DNA of 5,215 nucleotides. Origin: Belnapia sp. GTDB lineage: Bacteria; Pseudomonadota; Alphaproteobacteria; Acetobacterales; Acetobacteraceae. The stretch is from assembly GCA_028291445.1 (NCBI GenBank), contig JAQGIA010000191.1, positions 1 through 5,215 on the forward strand, read 5' to 3'. Shown here piece by piece: positions 1 to 5,215 of the stretch. The notes beneath the pieces were generated by a model that ran no database searches, was not told where the DNA came from, and saw only the letters and a program-made list of their open reading frames with translations. Both the position numbers and the translations under genes were made by a program. Numbering within the stretch: position 1 is the first letter of the stretch; the number at the start of each line of letters is the position of its first letter.

Positions 1-1302
1 GGCAACGCCCTCACCACCGCCGAGCAGGCCATCGCCCTGCGGTTCGCGCTCGCCCGGCAACTGCCGGACGCCAGTGTCTCCACCAAGGCGGGGCCGTGGG
101 ACAAGAACCGCTTCATGGGCGGCGAGCTCTTCGGCAAGACGCTGGGGCTGATCGGCTGCGGCAACATCGGCTCCATCGTCGCCGATCGCGCGGTGGGGCT
201 GAAGATGAAGGTCGTCGCCTTCGACCCCTTCCTTTCGGAGAAGCGCGCGGTCGAGCTCGGCGTCGAGAAGGTCGAGTTGTTCGGGTTGCTCGAGCGGGCG
301 GACTTCATCACCCTGCATACGCCACTCACCGAGCAGACCCGCGACATCCTGAGCCGTGCCAATATCGAGCGGATGAAGCGCGGCGTCCGCATCATCAACT
401 GCGCCCGCGGCGGGCTGGTGGATGAGGCGGCGCTGTACGATGCGCTGCAATCCGGCCACGTCGCCGGCGCCGCGCTCGATGTCTTCGAGACCGAGCCGGC
501 GACCGAGAATCCGCTGTTCGGCCTGGAGAACGTGGTCTGCACCCCGCACCTCGGCGCGGCAACCGCCGAGGCGCAGGAGAACGTGGCGCTGCAGGTCGCC
601 GACCAGATGGCGGATTTCCTGCTGAGCGGCGCCGTCTCCAATGCCATCAACATGCCGAGCGTGACGGCGGAGGAAGCCCCCCGCCTCAAGCCCTACATGG
701 AACTGGCGCGGCTGCTGGGCGGCCTCGCCGGCCAGCTCACCGCGGCGCAGGGCGATGCCATCAAGGCGATCCGCGTCGAATACGAGGGCCATGTGGCGGA
801 GCTGAACCGCAAGCCCTTGAGCGCGGCCGCCCTGGCCGGGGTGCTGACGCCGCTGATGGGCGCGGTGAACATGGTCAACGCACCCGTCGTCGCCCGGGAA
901 CGCGGCATCGAGGTGGCCGAGACCGTGCACGAGCGGCGCGGCGACTACGCGACCCTGCTGCGCGTCACCGTGGTGACCGACCGCCAGGACCGCAGCGTCG
1001 CCGGCACGCTGGTGGGCGATGCCAAGCCGCGCCTGGTCGAGATCAAGGGCATCCCGGTCGAGGCCGATTTCGCGCCGCACATGCTCTACGTCACCAACCA
1101 GGACAAACCGGGCTTCATCGGCCGCTTCGGCATGACCCTGGCCAATGCCGGGATCAACATCGCCACCTTCCACCTGGGCCGCGCGGCCCAGGGCGGCGAC
1201 GCGATCTGCCTGATCTCGCTGGATGGGCCATTGCCGGAGCCGGTGCTGGCCGAGGTGCGGGCGCTGCCGCTGGTGGTGCAGGCGACCGCGCTCAGCTTCT
1301 GA
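1..1302 (+). CDS. serA: D-3-phosphoglycerate dehydrogenase, long ACT-domain form (5' truncated by window edge)
   Basis: This cytoplasmic enzyme oxidises 3-phosphoglycerate to 3-phosphohydroxypyruvate with NAD+, the first step of L-serine synthesis. The reading frame is open from base 1; the first residues in view (GNALTTAEQAIAL) match the family from about residue 95-100, so roughly that much N-terminus is missing. Of the 433 residues visible, the Rossmann motif GCGNIG is at 52-57, with the NAD-preferring acidic residue D75 after it. The catalytic trio of the family is present: R136 in NCARGGLVDE, E165 in DVFETEP and H183 in TPHLGAAT. An intervening (ASB-type) domain spans about 220-350. A C-terminal ACT domain from about 360 (HMLYVTNQDKPGFIGRFG) is where serine feedback usually binds. 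ATG at 115 is internal and not the true start. The gene ends in TGA and is followed by a strong hairpin. No serC or serB partner is visible. The identification is secure. Confidence 0.96.
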   Translation, partial: GNALTTAEQAIALRFALARQLPDASVSTKAGPWDKNRFMGGELFGKTLGLIGCGNIGSIVADRAVGLKMKVVAFDPFLSEKRAVELGVEKVELFGLLERADFITLHTPLTEQTRDILSRANIERMKRGVRIINCARGGLVDEAALYDALQSGHVAGAALDVFETEPATENPLFGLENVVCTPHLGAATAEAQENVALQVADQMADFLLSGAVSNAINMPSVTAEEAPRLKPYMELARLLGGLAGQLTAAQGDAIKAIRVEYEGHVAELNRKPLSAAALAGVLTPLMGAVNMVNAPVVARERGIEVAETVHERRGDYATLLRVTVVTDRQDRSVAGTLVGDAKPRLVEIKGIPVEADFAPHMLYVTNQDKPGFIGRFGMTLANAGINIATFHLGRAAQGGDAICLISLDGPLPEPVLAEVRALPLVVQATALSF

Positions 1303-1308
1303 GAGCGT

Positions 1309-1332
1309 CCCGCCGGCCGCATGGCCGGCGGG
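1309..1332. terminator. Perfect GC hairpin between convergent serA and crotonase genes
   Basis: Bases 1309-1318 (CCCGCCGGCC) and 1323-1332 (GGCCGGCGGG) form a perfect 10-bp stem closed by the four-base loop GCAT. The hairpin starts 6 bases after the serA stop and ends 8 bases before the last codon of the opposing gene, so it could end transcription from both sides. No clean run of T follows on either strand, so it is not a canonical intrinsic terminator. Terminator function is inferred from position and stem strength. Confidence 0.6.
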
Positions 1333-1340
1333 CCCCGCTG

Positions 1341-2135
1341 TTATTTCCCCTGAAAGACCGGCGGGCGCTTCTCCAGGAAGGCCCGCAGCGCCTCCTGGTG
1401 GTCCGCGGTCTCCCGTGTCCGCATCATGCCGATCGCCTCGGCATCCAGCGCCTCGGCCAGGGTGCCTTCCTCGGCGATCTTCATGTTGCGCTTCATGTAG
1501 CGCCAGGCGACGCGCGGGCCGCGGCCCAATTGGCGGGCCAGCGCCATCGTCTCCGGCACAAGCTGGTCGTCCGGGACCAGCCGGTTCACCAGCCCGAGCT
1601 TCTCCAGCGCCGCGCTGTCCAGCCTGGCACTCGTAAAATACAGCTCCCGCGCCTTGGCCGGGCCGACCAGCCTGGCCAGGAAGTAGTGGCCGCCGAAATC
1701 GCCGGAAAAGCCCATGTTGGCGAAGGCCGTGGTCATCCGCGCGCTGGTCCCGGCGATGCGCATGTCGCAGGCCAGCGCCAGCGACATTCCCGCCCCGGCG
1801 GCGACGCCGTTCAGCATGGCGATGGTCGGCTTCGGCATCTCATGCAGCAGGCGGGAGCATTCCATGCGGCTGCGCAACTCGTCGGCGCCGGCCTCGGGCG
1901 TCGCCGGCGGCGGCTTGGCCCCGGTGGCGCGGGCCTTCATGTCGCCGCCGGCGGAGAAGCCGCGCCCGGCGCCGGTCAGCACCACGCAGCCGACCTCGGG
2001 GTCCGCCGCCGCCTTGGTCAGCGCGGTGAGCAGATCCCACATCATGTTGCCGCCCAGCGCATTCAGCGCCTCCGGCCGGTTCATGGTCAGCAGCAGCACG
2101 CCATCGGCGGTCTCCTGCAACAGCTCGGGTGCCAT
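1341..2135 (-). CDS. Enoyl-CoA hydratase/isomerase (crotonase) family protein
   Basis: This 264-residue protein is a normal length for a single-domain crotonase, a cytoplasmic family acting on acyl-CoA thioesters. The two oxyanion-hole segments are clear: GRGFSAGGDMK at about 58-67 and NGVAAGAGMSLALACD at 109-124. The glutamates used by classical hydratases (E144 and E164 of the rat enzyme) align with S118 and F138. An aspartate, D146 in GDFGG, sits where PaaG-type and dienoyl-CoA isomerases keep their catalytic acid. Isomerase or another crotonase reaction is therefore at least as likely as hydration; the substrate is unknown. The start at 2135 is chosen because GGAG lies 9 bases upstream and family similarity begins there. 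The frame stays open upstream to 2351, but that extension is antisense to the neighbouring dehydrogenase. The gene converges on serA and diverges from the dehydrogenase. The fold is secure, the reaction is not. Confidence 0.93.
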   Translation of the reverse strand: MAPELLQETADGVLLLTMNRPEALNALGGNMMWDLLTALTKAAADPEVGCVVLTGAGRGFSAGGDMKARATGAKPPPATPEAGADELRSRMECSRLLHEMPKPTIAMLNGVAAGAGMSLALACDMRIAGTSARMTTAFANMGFSGDFGGHYFLARLVGPAKARELYFTSARLDSAALEKLGLVNRLVPDDQLVPETMALARQLGRGPRVAWRYMKRNMKIAEEGTLAEALDAEAIGMMRTRETADHQEALRAFLEKRPPVFQGK

Positions 2136-2142
2136 GGTGATT

Positions 2143-2148
2143 TTCTCC
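2143..2148 (-). promoter_or_regulatory. Ribosome-binding site of the crotonase gene
   Basis: Read on the minus strand the site is GGAGAA; the GGAG core is followed by 9 bases and then the ATG at 2135. It is the reason for preferring this start over the much longer open frame reaching 2351. Confidence 0.65.
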
Positions 2149-2201
2149 GTATCCTGGGGCTGGAGCCTATACCGGGATGCGGTGCTAGGCTTCCCCCGTC
2201 C

Positions 2202-2208
2202 AAGGGAG
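2202..2208 (+). promoter_or_regulatory. Ribosome-binding site of the alcohol dehydrogenase gene
   Basis: AAGGGAG lies 9 bases before the ATG at 2218. A closer ATG at 2211 is out of frame and leads nowhere. The site fixes the dehydrogenase start despite the frame being open for a further 168 codons upstream. Confidence 0.7.
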
Positions 2209-2217
2209 ATATGCGCC

Positions 2218-3306
2218 ATGAAGGCCGCCGTCCTGCACGCCGTGAACCAGCCGCTGACGATCGAATCCGTCAGCCTGCAGAAACCCAAGGCGCGCGAGGT
2301 GCTGGTGCGGACCGCCTTCGCCGGGCTTTGCCACAGCGACCTGCATTTCATCGAGGGGCTTTATCCGCATCCGCTGCCGACCGTCCCGGGACATGAGGTG
2401 GCTGGCGTGGTCGAGGCGGTGGGCAGCGACGTCACCTACCTCAAGCCGGGCGACCACGTGATCGGCTGCCTCTCGGTCTTCTGCGGCGCCTGCTCGCAAT
2501 GCACCGCCGGCCATACGGTGCTCTGCGAGGATACCGCGGTGAAGATGACACCCGGCATGTCCCGCCGCCTGTCCTGGCAGGGCGGCCAGCCGATGCATCA
2601 ATTCCTGAATCTCTCAGCCTTCGCCGAGCAATTGCTGGTGCATGAGAATGCGCTGGTGAAGATCGACCCCGACATCCCGCTGGACCGCGCCACCCTGGTC
2701 GGCTGCGGCGTCATCACCGGGGTCGGCGCGGTGTTCAATACGGCGCGGATCGAGGCGGGTTCGACCGTCGCGGTCATCGGCTGCGGCGGCGTCGGGCTTT
2801 CGGCGGTGAATGGCGCGGCGCTGGCCGGCGCCTCCCGCATCATCGCCATCGACCGGCTGCAATCGAAGCTCGACCTGGCGCGGATCATGGGCGCGACCGA
2901 TACCATCCTGGCGGGCAACGACGACGTGGCGGCGCAGGTGAGGGAGCTCACCGGCGGCGGCGTCCACTACAGCTTCGAGGCGCTGGGGCTCAAGGCGACG
3001 GCCGAGCAGAGCTTCGCCATGCTGCGGCCGGGCGGCACCGCCACCATCATCGGCATGATCCCCTTCGGCGTGAAGATCGAGCTGCATGGCGCCGACTTCC
3101 TGCGGGAACGGAAGATCCAGGGCTCCTCGATGGGCTCCAACCACTTCCGGGTGGACATGCCGCGGCTGCTGAAGCTGTGGCAGCAGGGCCGGCTGCACCT
3201 CGACCATCTGATCACCGGGACCCTGGCGCTGGAGGAGATCAACACCGGCTTCGCCCGGCTCAAGACCGGCGAGGTGGTGCGGCAGCTGATCCGCTTCGCC
3301 GATTGA
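2218..3306 (+). CDS. Zinc-dependent medium-chain alcohol dehydrogenase
   Basis: This complete 362-residue member of the zinc-containing medium-chain dehydrogenase family interconverts an alcohol and an aldehyde with a nicotinamide cofactor in the cytoplasm. Catalytic zinc ligands are visible as C38 (GLCHSD), H59 (GHE) and C163 (VGCGV). A full structural-zinc set is C89, C92, C95 and C103. The Rossmann motif GCGGVG is at 188-193, and D212 at the end of the second strand favours NAD+ over NADP+. The layout, including the stretch FLNLSAFAEQLLVHENALVKI and the C-terminal helix-rich tail, resembles the class III-like branch often annotated S-(hydroxymethyl)glutathione or aryl/allyl alcohol dehydrogenase. 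The substrate cannot be read from sequence. The start is supported by AAGGGAG 9 bases upstream. It diverges from the acyl-CoA enzyme, hinting at a shared catabolic theme (inference). No motif is missing. Confidence 0.95.
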   Translation: MKAAVLHAVNQPLTIESVSLQKPKAREVLVRTAFAGLCHSDLHFIEGLYPHPLPTVPGHEVAGVVEAVGSDVTYLKPGDHVIGCLSVFCGACSQCTAGHTVLCEDTAVKMTPGMSRRLSWQGGQPMHQFLNLSAFAEQLLVHENALVKIDPDIPLDRATLVGCGVITGVGAVFNTARIEAGSTVAVIGCGGVGLSAVNGAALAGASRIIAIDRLQSKLDLARIMGATDTILAGNDDVAAQVRELTGGGVHYSFEALGLKATAEQSFAMLRPGGTATIIGMIPFGVKIELHGADFLRERKIQGSSMGSNHFRVDMPRLLKLWQQGRLHLDHLITGTLALEEINTGFARLKTGEVVRQLIRFAD

Positions 3307-3315
3307 TGGCGATAT

Positions 3316-3350
3316 GGCGCGGCGGTTAGCCTCGGCTTTACCGTCGCGCC
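3316..3350 (+). terminator. Possible terminator hairpin after the alcohol dehydrogenase
   Basis: Bases 3316-3325 (GGCGCGGCGG) pair with 3341-3350 (CCGTCGCGCC) over 10 positions, with one G·U pair and a 15-base loop. The stem begins 9 bases after the dehydrogenase stop. No T-run follows, and its right arm abuts the putative -10 of the next gene, so it could equally be a leader or operator structure, or chance in GC-rich DNA. Confidence 0.35.
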
Positions 3351-3358
3351 GCTAGGCT
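3351..3358 (+). promoter_or_regulatory. Putative -10 region of the diguanylate cyclase gene
   Basis: GCTAGGCT here is identical to the octamer at 2184-2191 and lies 31 bases before the cyclase ATG, a plausible distance for a -10 element with a short leader. No recognisable -35 hexamer is found 16-18 bases upstream, so this is tentative. Confidence 0.3.
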
Positions 3359-3374
3359 CGGGCTTCTCTGCCGC

Positions 3375-3380
3375 GGGAAG
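3375..3380 (+). promoter_or_regulatory. Ribosome-binding site of the diguanylate cyclase gene
   Basis: GGGAAG is followed by 9 bases and the ATG at 3390. It supports this start over the in-frame internal methionine codon 29, which would trim the conserved-looking N-terminal segment. Confidence 0.6.
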
Positions 3381-3389
3381 CCGACGCCG

Positions 3390-4454
3390 ATGTTGTTTGC
3401 CCTGAGGCCCCAGACGGATGGCGTACCGCAGCACGGCCACGTGCTGACCCATGCCTATGCCGCGGCGGGCTCGATGGTGCGGCATGGTGTATCGCCCACG
3501 CCACCCTGCTTCGCCGTCTGGTACAGCTATCATTCGGGCGACAACGCGATGGTGCGGCGGGTGCTGGACACCTACCTCAGCAACGGCCGGCCGATCACCG
3601 ATGCCCTGCTGCTGGAGGTCCATGCCCGCTTCCTGGACACCCTCAGCGAAGGCACCGCGCTGAACCGCACGACCGACCGGCTGCGCGAGACCACCGGGCA
3701 GGTGGCCGCGATGCTCCAGGAATCGGGCAATCATACCGCCCGCTACGGCACCGCCCTCGACCAATTCTCGCGCGACATGCTGGCCCAGCATCCCGGCCCG
3801 CTCGACCGGCGCCTCGCCGCGGCGCTGCCCCGCATCATCGCCGATACCCAGGAGATGCTGGAGCGCAGCACCCGGCTGGGCAAAAGGCTGGAAGCCTCGG
3901 CGCAGGTGATCGTCGATCTGCAGGACCGGCTGGAGGCGGCGCTGCGCGAATCGCGGACCGACCTGTTGACCGGGCTGCCGAACCGCCGCGGCATCGAGGC
4001 CACCGCCAGCAACCTGGCCAATGAAAGCCAGGCCAGCGGGCGGCCATTGGCCCTGGCCCTTTTCGATATCGACCACTTCAAGGCGGTCAACGACACCTGG
4101 GGCCATCCGGTGGGCGATGCGGTGCTGCGCCGCGTGGCCAATACCTTGCAGCGGGGGCTGAAGGTCGAAGGCTTCTGCGGCCGCCTGGGGGGCGAGGAGT
4201 TCAGCCTGCTGCTGCCCGGCCTGGGCTTGGCGACCGCGCTGGAGGTGGCCGACGGGCTGCGCCAGGCGGTGCAGTCGCAGCAGCTCTCGATGCGGGAAAC
4301 CGGCCTGCAACTGGCGCCGGTGACCGTCTCGGCCGGCATCGCGGTGCGCGGCCGGGACGAGCCCTGGGCCCATCTGCTGGCGCGGGCCGATGCCGCGCTC
4401 TATCGCGCCAAGCAGGCCGGGCGGAACCGGGTCATGACGGAGGAAACCCCTTGA
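3390..4454 (+). CDS. Diguanylate cyclase (GGDEF domain), soluble, lacking the I-site
   Basis: This 354-residue protein is predicted to make cyclic di-GMP from two GTP. The GGDEF domain spans about 188-350. It has the entry motif DLLTGLPNRR at 191-200, metal and substrate residues in FDIDHFKAVNDTWGH (D226, N234, D235), the signature GGEEF at 267-271, and the late motif ADAALYRAKQAGRNRV at 333-348. All active-site positions look intact. The product-inhibition RxxD motif, expected at 258-261, reads KVEG, so feedback at the primary I-site should be absent. Residues about 160-190 look like a helical, coiled-coil linker. The N-terminal segment (about 15-90, with PTPPCFAVWYSYHSGDN) resembles one I recall upstream of GGDEF domains in other Alphaproteobacteria; its signal is unknown. 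No membrane segment or signal peptide is present, so it should be cytoplasmic. No EAL domain is attached. It has its own start signals and converges on the lipoprotein gene. Confidence 0.93.
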   Translation: MLFALRPQTDGVPQHGHVLTHAYAAAGSMVRHGVSPTPPCFAVWYSYHSGDNAMVRRVLDTYLSNGRPITDALLLEVHARFLDTLSEGTALNRTTDRLRETTGQVAAMLQESGNHTARYGTALDQFSRDMLAQHPGPLDRRLAAALPRIIADTQEMLERSTRLGKRLEASAQVIVDLQDRLEAALRESRTDLLTGLPNRRGIEATASNLANESQASGRPLALALFDIDHFKAVNDTWGHPVGDAVLRRVANTLQRGLKVEGFCGRLGGEEFSLLLPGLGLATALEVADGLRQAVQSQQLSMRETGLQLAPVTVSAGIAVRGRDEPWAHLLARADAALYRAKQAGRNRVMTEETP

Positions 4455-4485
4455 GGCCCGGCTGGCTCGGGATCAGACCCGCGGC

Positions 4486-5118
4486 TCAGCGGCGTCGTTC
4501 CAGCCGGTCGAAATCCGACGCCACCAACCCGGCGGCCTCCGCCGTGCGCGGCAGCCGGGGCATGGCGGCCAGGCGCTGCAAGGTACCGACCGGCCCGGCG
4601 GTGAAGGCCGGCCCATCCAACGCCGCTTCCGCCAAGGCCCGGCCATTGGTCGGCCCACCGGCTTGCCCATTGGCCCGCAGCGCAGCCGCCGCCCGGCGCA
4701 GGCTGGCGATCACCACCTGGGGGTCGGCATCCGGGGCGATCCCGAGATAGTGGCGCATCTCCACCCGGGCGGTGGTCAGCCCCTGCACCACCGCGGGATT
4801 GAGTTCCGTGGCGTAGATCGGGCTGGCAGGCAGCCCATCGGTCAGGAATTCGAGCTGCTCCGCCGCCACCGCGGCCTCCGCCGGGCGGCCGGCCCAGCGG
4901 CTGGTATCGCCGAGATTCTGCGGCGCATACAGCGCCGCGCCACGCAGCGGATCGCCGAAGCCGCCGAGGTAATCGGCGCTCGGATCCTGGGCGCAGCCGG
5001 CCATCGCCAGCAGGCCAGCCAGCAGCGTGGTCACGAGACCGGGAGCCGATTTTGGTGCGGGAGCGGGAGCAGGAGAAAAGCGTTTCGGCTCCGTTGGAAC
5101 GTAACGGAAGGTCATCAT
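4486..5118 (-). CDS. Predicted lipoprotein of unknown function
   Basis: I do not recognise a characterised family. With the start used here it has 210 residues. A hydrophobic segment (LVTTLLAGLLAMAGC) ends in a lipobox-like MAGC with the acylated cysteine at residue 42, leaving a mature part of about 169 residues. The mature part is alanine-rich and mostly helical in character, with segments such as GDTSRWAGRPAEAA, EFLTDGLPASPIYA and PAVVQGLTTARVEMRHYLGI. It has no catalytic motif that I can see. It reminds me of unannotated lipoproteins in Acetobacteraceae, which is recall only. The start is uncertain: ATG codons at 5127, 5118 and 5115 are in frame. GAGGAG lies 10 bases before 5127 and AGGA lies 8 bases before 5118. 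The n-region is unusually long and proline-rich (SPAPAPAPK). A GTG at 5034 would give a very short signal with no positive charge and no ribosome-binding site. The 5' end overlaps the opposed tiny ORF. Confidence 0.72.
   Translation of the reverse strand: MMTFRYVPTEPKRFSPAPAPAPKSAPGLVTTLLAGLLAMAGCAQDPSADYLGGFGDPLRGAALYAPQNLGDTSRWAGRPAEAAVAAEQLEFLTDGLPASPIYATELNPAVVQGLTTARVEMRHYLGIAPDADPQVVIASLRRAAAALRANGQAGGPTNGRALAEAALDGPAFTAGPVGTLQRLAAMPRLPRTAEAAGLVASDFDRLERRR
5106..5111 (+). promoter_or_regulatory. Ribosome-binding site of the small membrane-peptide ORF
   Basis: GGAAGG is separated from the ATG at 5117 by 5 bases. A purine-rich site at near-ideal spacing is the main evidence, besides composition, that this short ORF is translated. 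Confidence 0.5.
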
Positions 5119-5194
5119 GCGCGGCATCCTGCTTTGGCTCCTCGGTATTCCCATCCCCATCCTGATCCTGCTGTACCTGTTCAACATACTCTGA
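5117..5194 (+). CDS. Small hydrophobic membrane peptide (25 aa)
   Basis: This is a 25-codon ORF with ATG, TGA and GGAAGG 5 bases upstream. The product begins MRGILLWLLGIPIPIL and continues as a leucine/isoleucine-rich stretch ending FNIL. It has one positive charge at residue 2 and no other charged residue, which suits a single transmembrane helix with its N-terminus in the cytoplasm. The repeated Ile-Pro pairs (GIPIPI, 10-15) are distinctive. I recall very similar tiny hypothetical proteins in other Proteobacteria, but cannot verify this here. Many hydrophobic codons are ATC/CTG/CTC, consistent with local codon use. Its function is unknown; membrane microproteins of this size often bind larger membrane complexes. 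It lies head-to-head with the lipoprotein gene and overlaps its start codons. The alternative is that it is a chance antisense ORF within the upstream part of that gene. Confidence 0.55.
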   Translation: MRGILLWLLGIPIPILILLYLFNIL

Positions 5195-5215
5195 TGTTCC
5201 GCAGATACTGACCAC

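Larger units (their letters stand above)
2136..2217. promoter_or_regulatory. Divergent promoter region between crotonase and alcohol dehydrogenase
   Basis: These 82 bases carry the 5' ends of two opposed genes, so both promoters should lie here. On the plus strand, GCTAGGCT at 2184-2191 has a -10-like TAGGCT at 2186-2191, 26 bases before the dehydrogenase ATG. The same octamer occurs before the cyclase gene at 3351-3358. On the minus strand, TATAGG (complement of 2166-2171) is a -10-like hexamer 30 bases before the crotonase start. I could not find a convincing -35 element for either at 16-18 bases. The assignment rests on geometry and the repeated octamer. Confidence 0.35.

Noticed and set aside
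1714..2217. The alcohol dehydrogenase frame stays open 168 codons upstream of its ATG
   Set aside because: The extension is antisense to the well-supported crotonase and shows no dehydrogenase-family similarity; a ribosome-binding site and family alignment fix the start at 2218.
1398..2396. A 332-codon plus-strand open frame opposite the crotonase
   Set aside because: The composition is Gln/Gly/Arg/His-rich without any motif; it mirrors the crotonase codons and crosses into the dehydrogenase in the wrong frame.
2967..4373. A 468-codon minus-strand open frame across the dehydrogenase end and the cyclase
   Set aside because: It is antisense to two genes with intact motifs, and the translation is Gln/Arg/His/Gly/Ala-rich low-complexity typical of GC-rich shadow frames.
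4468..4481. Short inverted repeat CGGG/CCCG between the convergent cyclase and lipoprotein stops
   Set aside because: The stem is only 4 bp with a 6-base loop and no T-run, which is too weak to call a terminator in DNA this GC-rich.
5094..5100. GGAAC (5096-5100) as the -35 of an EcfG-type general stress promoter
   Set aside because: No CGTT-like -10 is found 16-17 bases downstream; the same test failed for the minus-strand GGAAC at 5196-5200.
4663..5211. A plus-strand frame of 182 codons opposite the lipoprotein
   Set aside because: It has shadow-frame composition with no motif and no ribosome-binding site that I can see.
4400..5215. A long minus-strand frame overlapping the lipoprotein region
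   Set aside because: It is Arg/Gly/Pro-rich and motif-free, and the other minus frame carries a recognisable signal segment with lipobox.

Overview
The window is a gene-dense, GC-rich stretch of chromosome with strong G/C bias at third codon positions and short intergenic gaps. Its proteins resemble those of Alphaproteobacteria. My best guess is Acetobacteraceae (Roseomonas/Rhodopila-like), based on protein style and the family resemblance of the lipoprotein; no rRNA or other marker is present to confirm it. I see no mobile element, phage gene, CRISPR array, tRNA or rRNA.

Layout, left to right. (1) The 3' three-quarters or more of serA, encoding the long ACT-domain form of D-3-phosphoglycerate dehydrogenase, the first step of serine synthesis. 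It runs off the left edge. (2) A perfect 10-bp GC hairpin lies between serA and a converging gene. (3) A crotonase-fold enoyl-CoA hydratase/isomerase is on the minus strand. Its hydratase glutamates are replaced and an isomerase-type aspartate is kept. (4) An 82-bp divergent intergenic region separates it from (5) a complete zinc-dependent medium-chain alcohol dehydrogenase on the plus strand. (6) Next is a soluble GGDEF diguanylate cyclase with an intact GGEEF active site but no RxxD inhibitory site. (7) Converging on it from the right is a predicted lipoprotein of unknown function on the minus strand. (8) At the right edge, head-to-head with the lipoprotein, is a 25-codon plus-strand ORF with a good ribosome-binding site. 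It would encode an almost entirely hydrophobic single-helix membrane peptide.

The genes do not form one pathway. The crotonase and the dehydrogenase share a divergent control region and could both act on acyl-CoA or alcohol/aldehyde intermediates of a catabolic route, but this is inference from adjacency. serA is housekeeping and the cyclase is a signalling gene with its own apparent promoter. Nothing here amounts to an evident new multi-gene system. The item most worth following up is the tiny membrane-protein ORF and the overlapping opposed start codons it makes with the lipoprotein gene.
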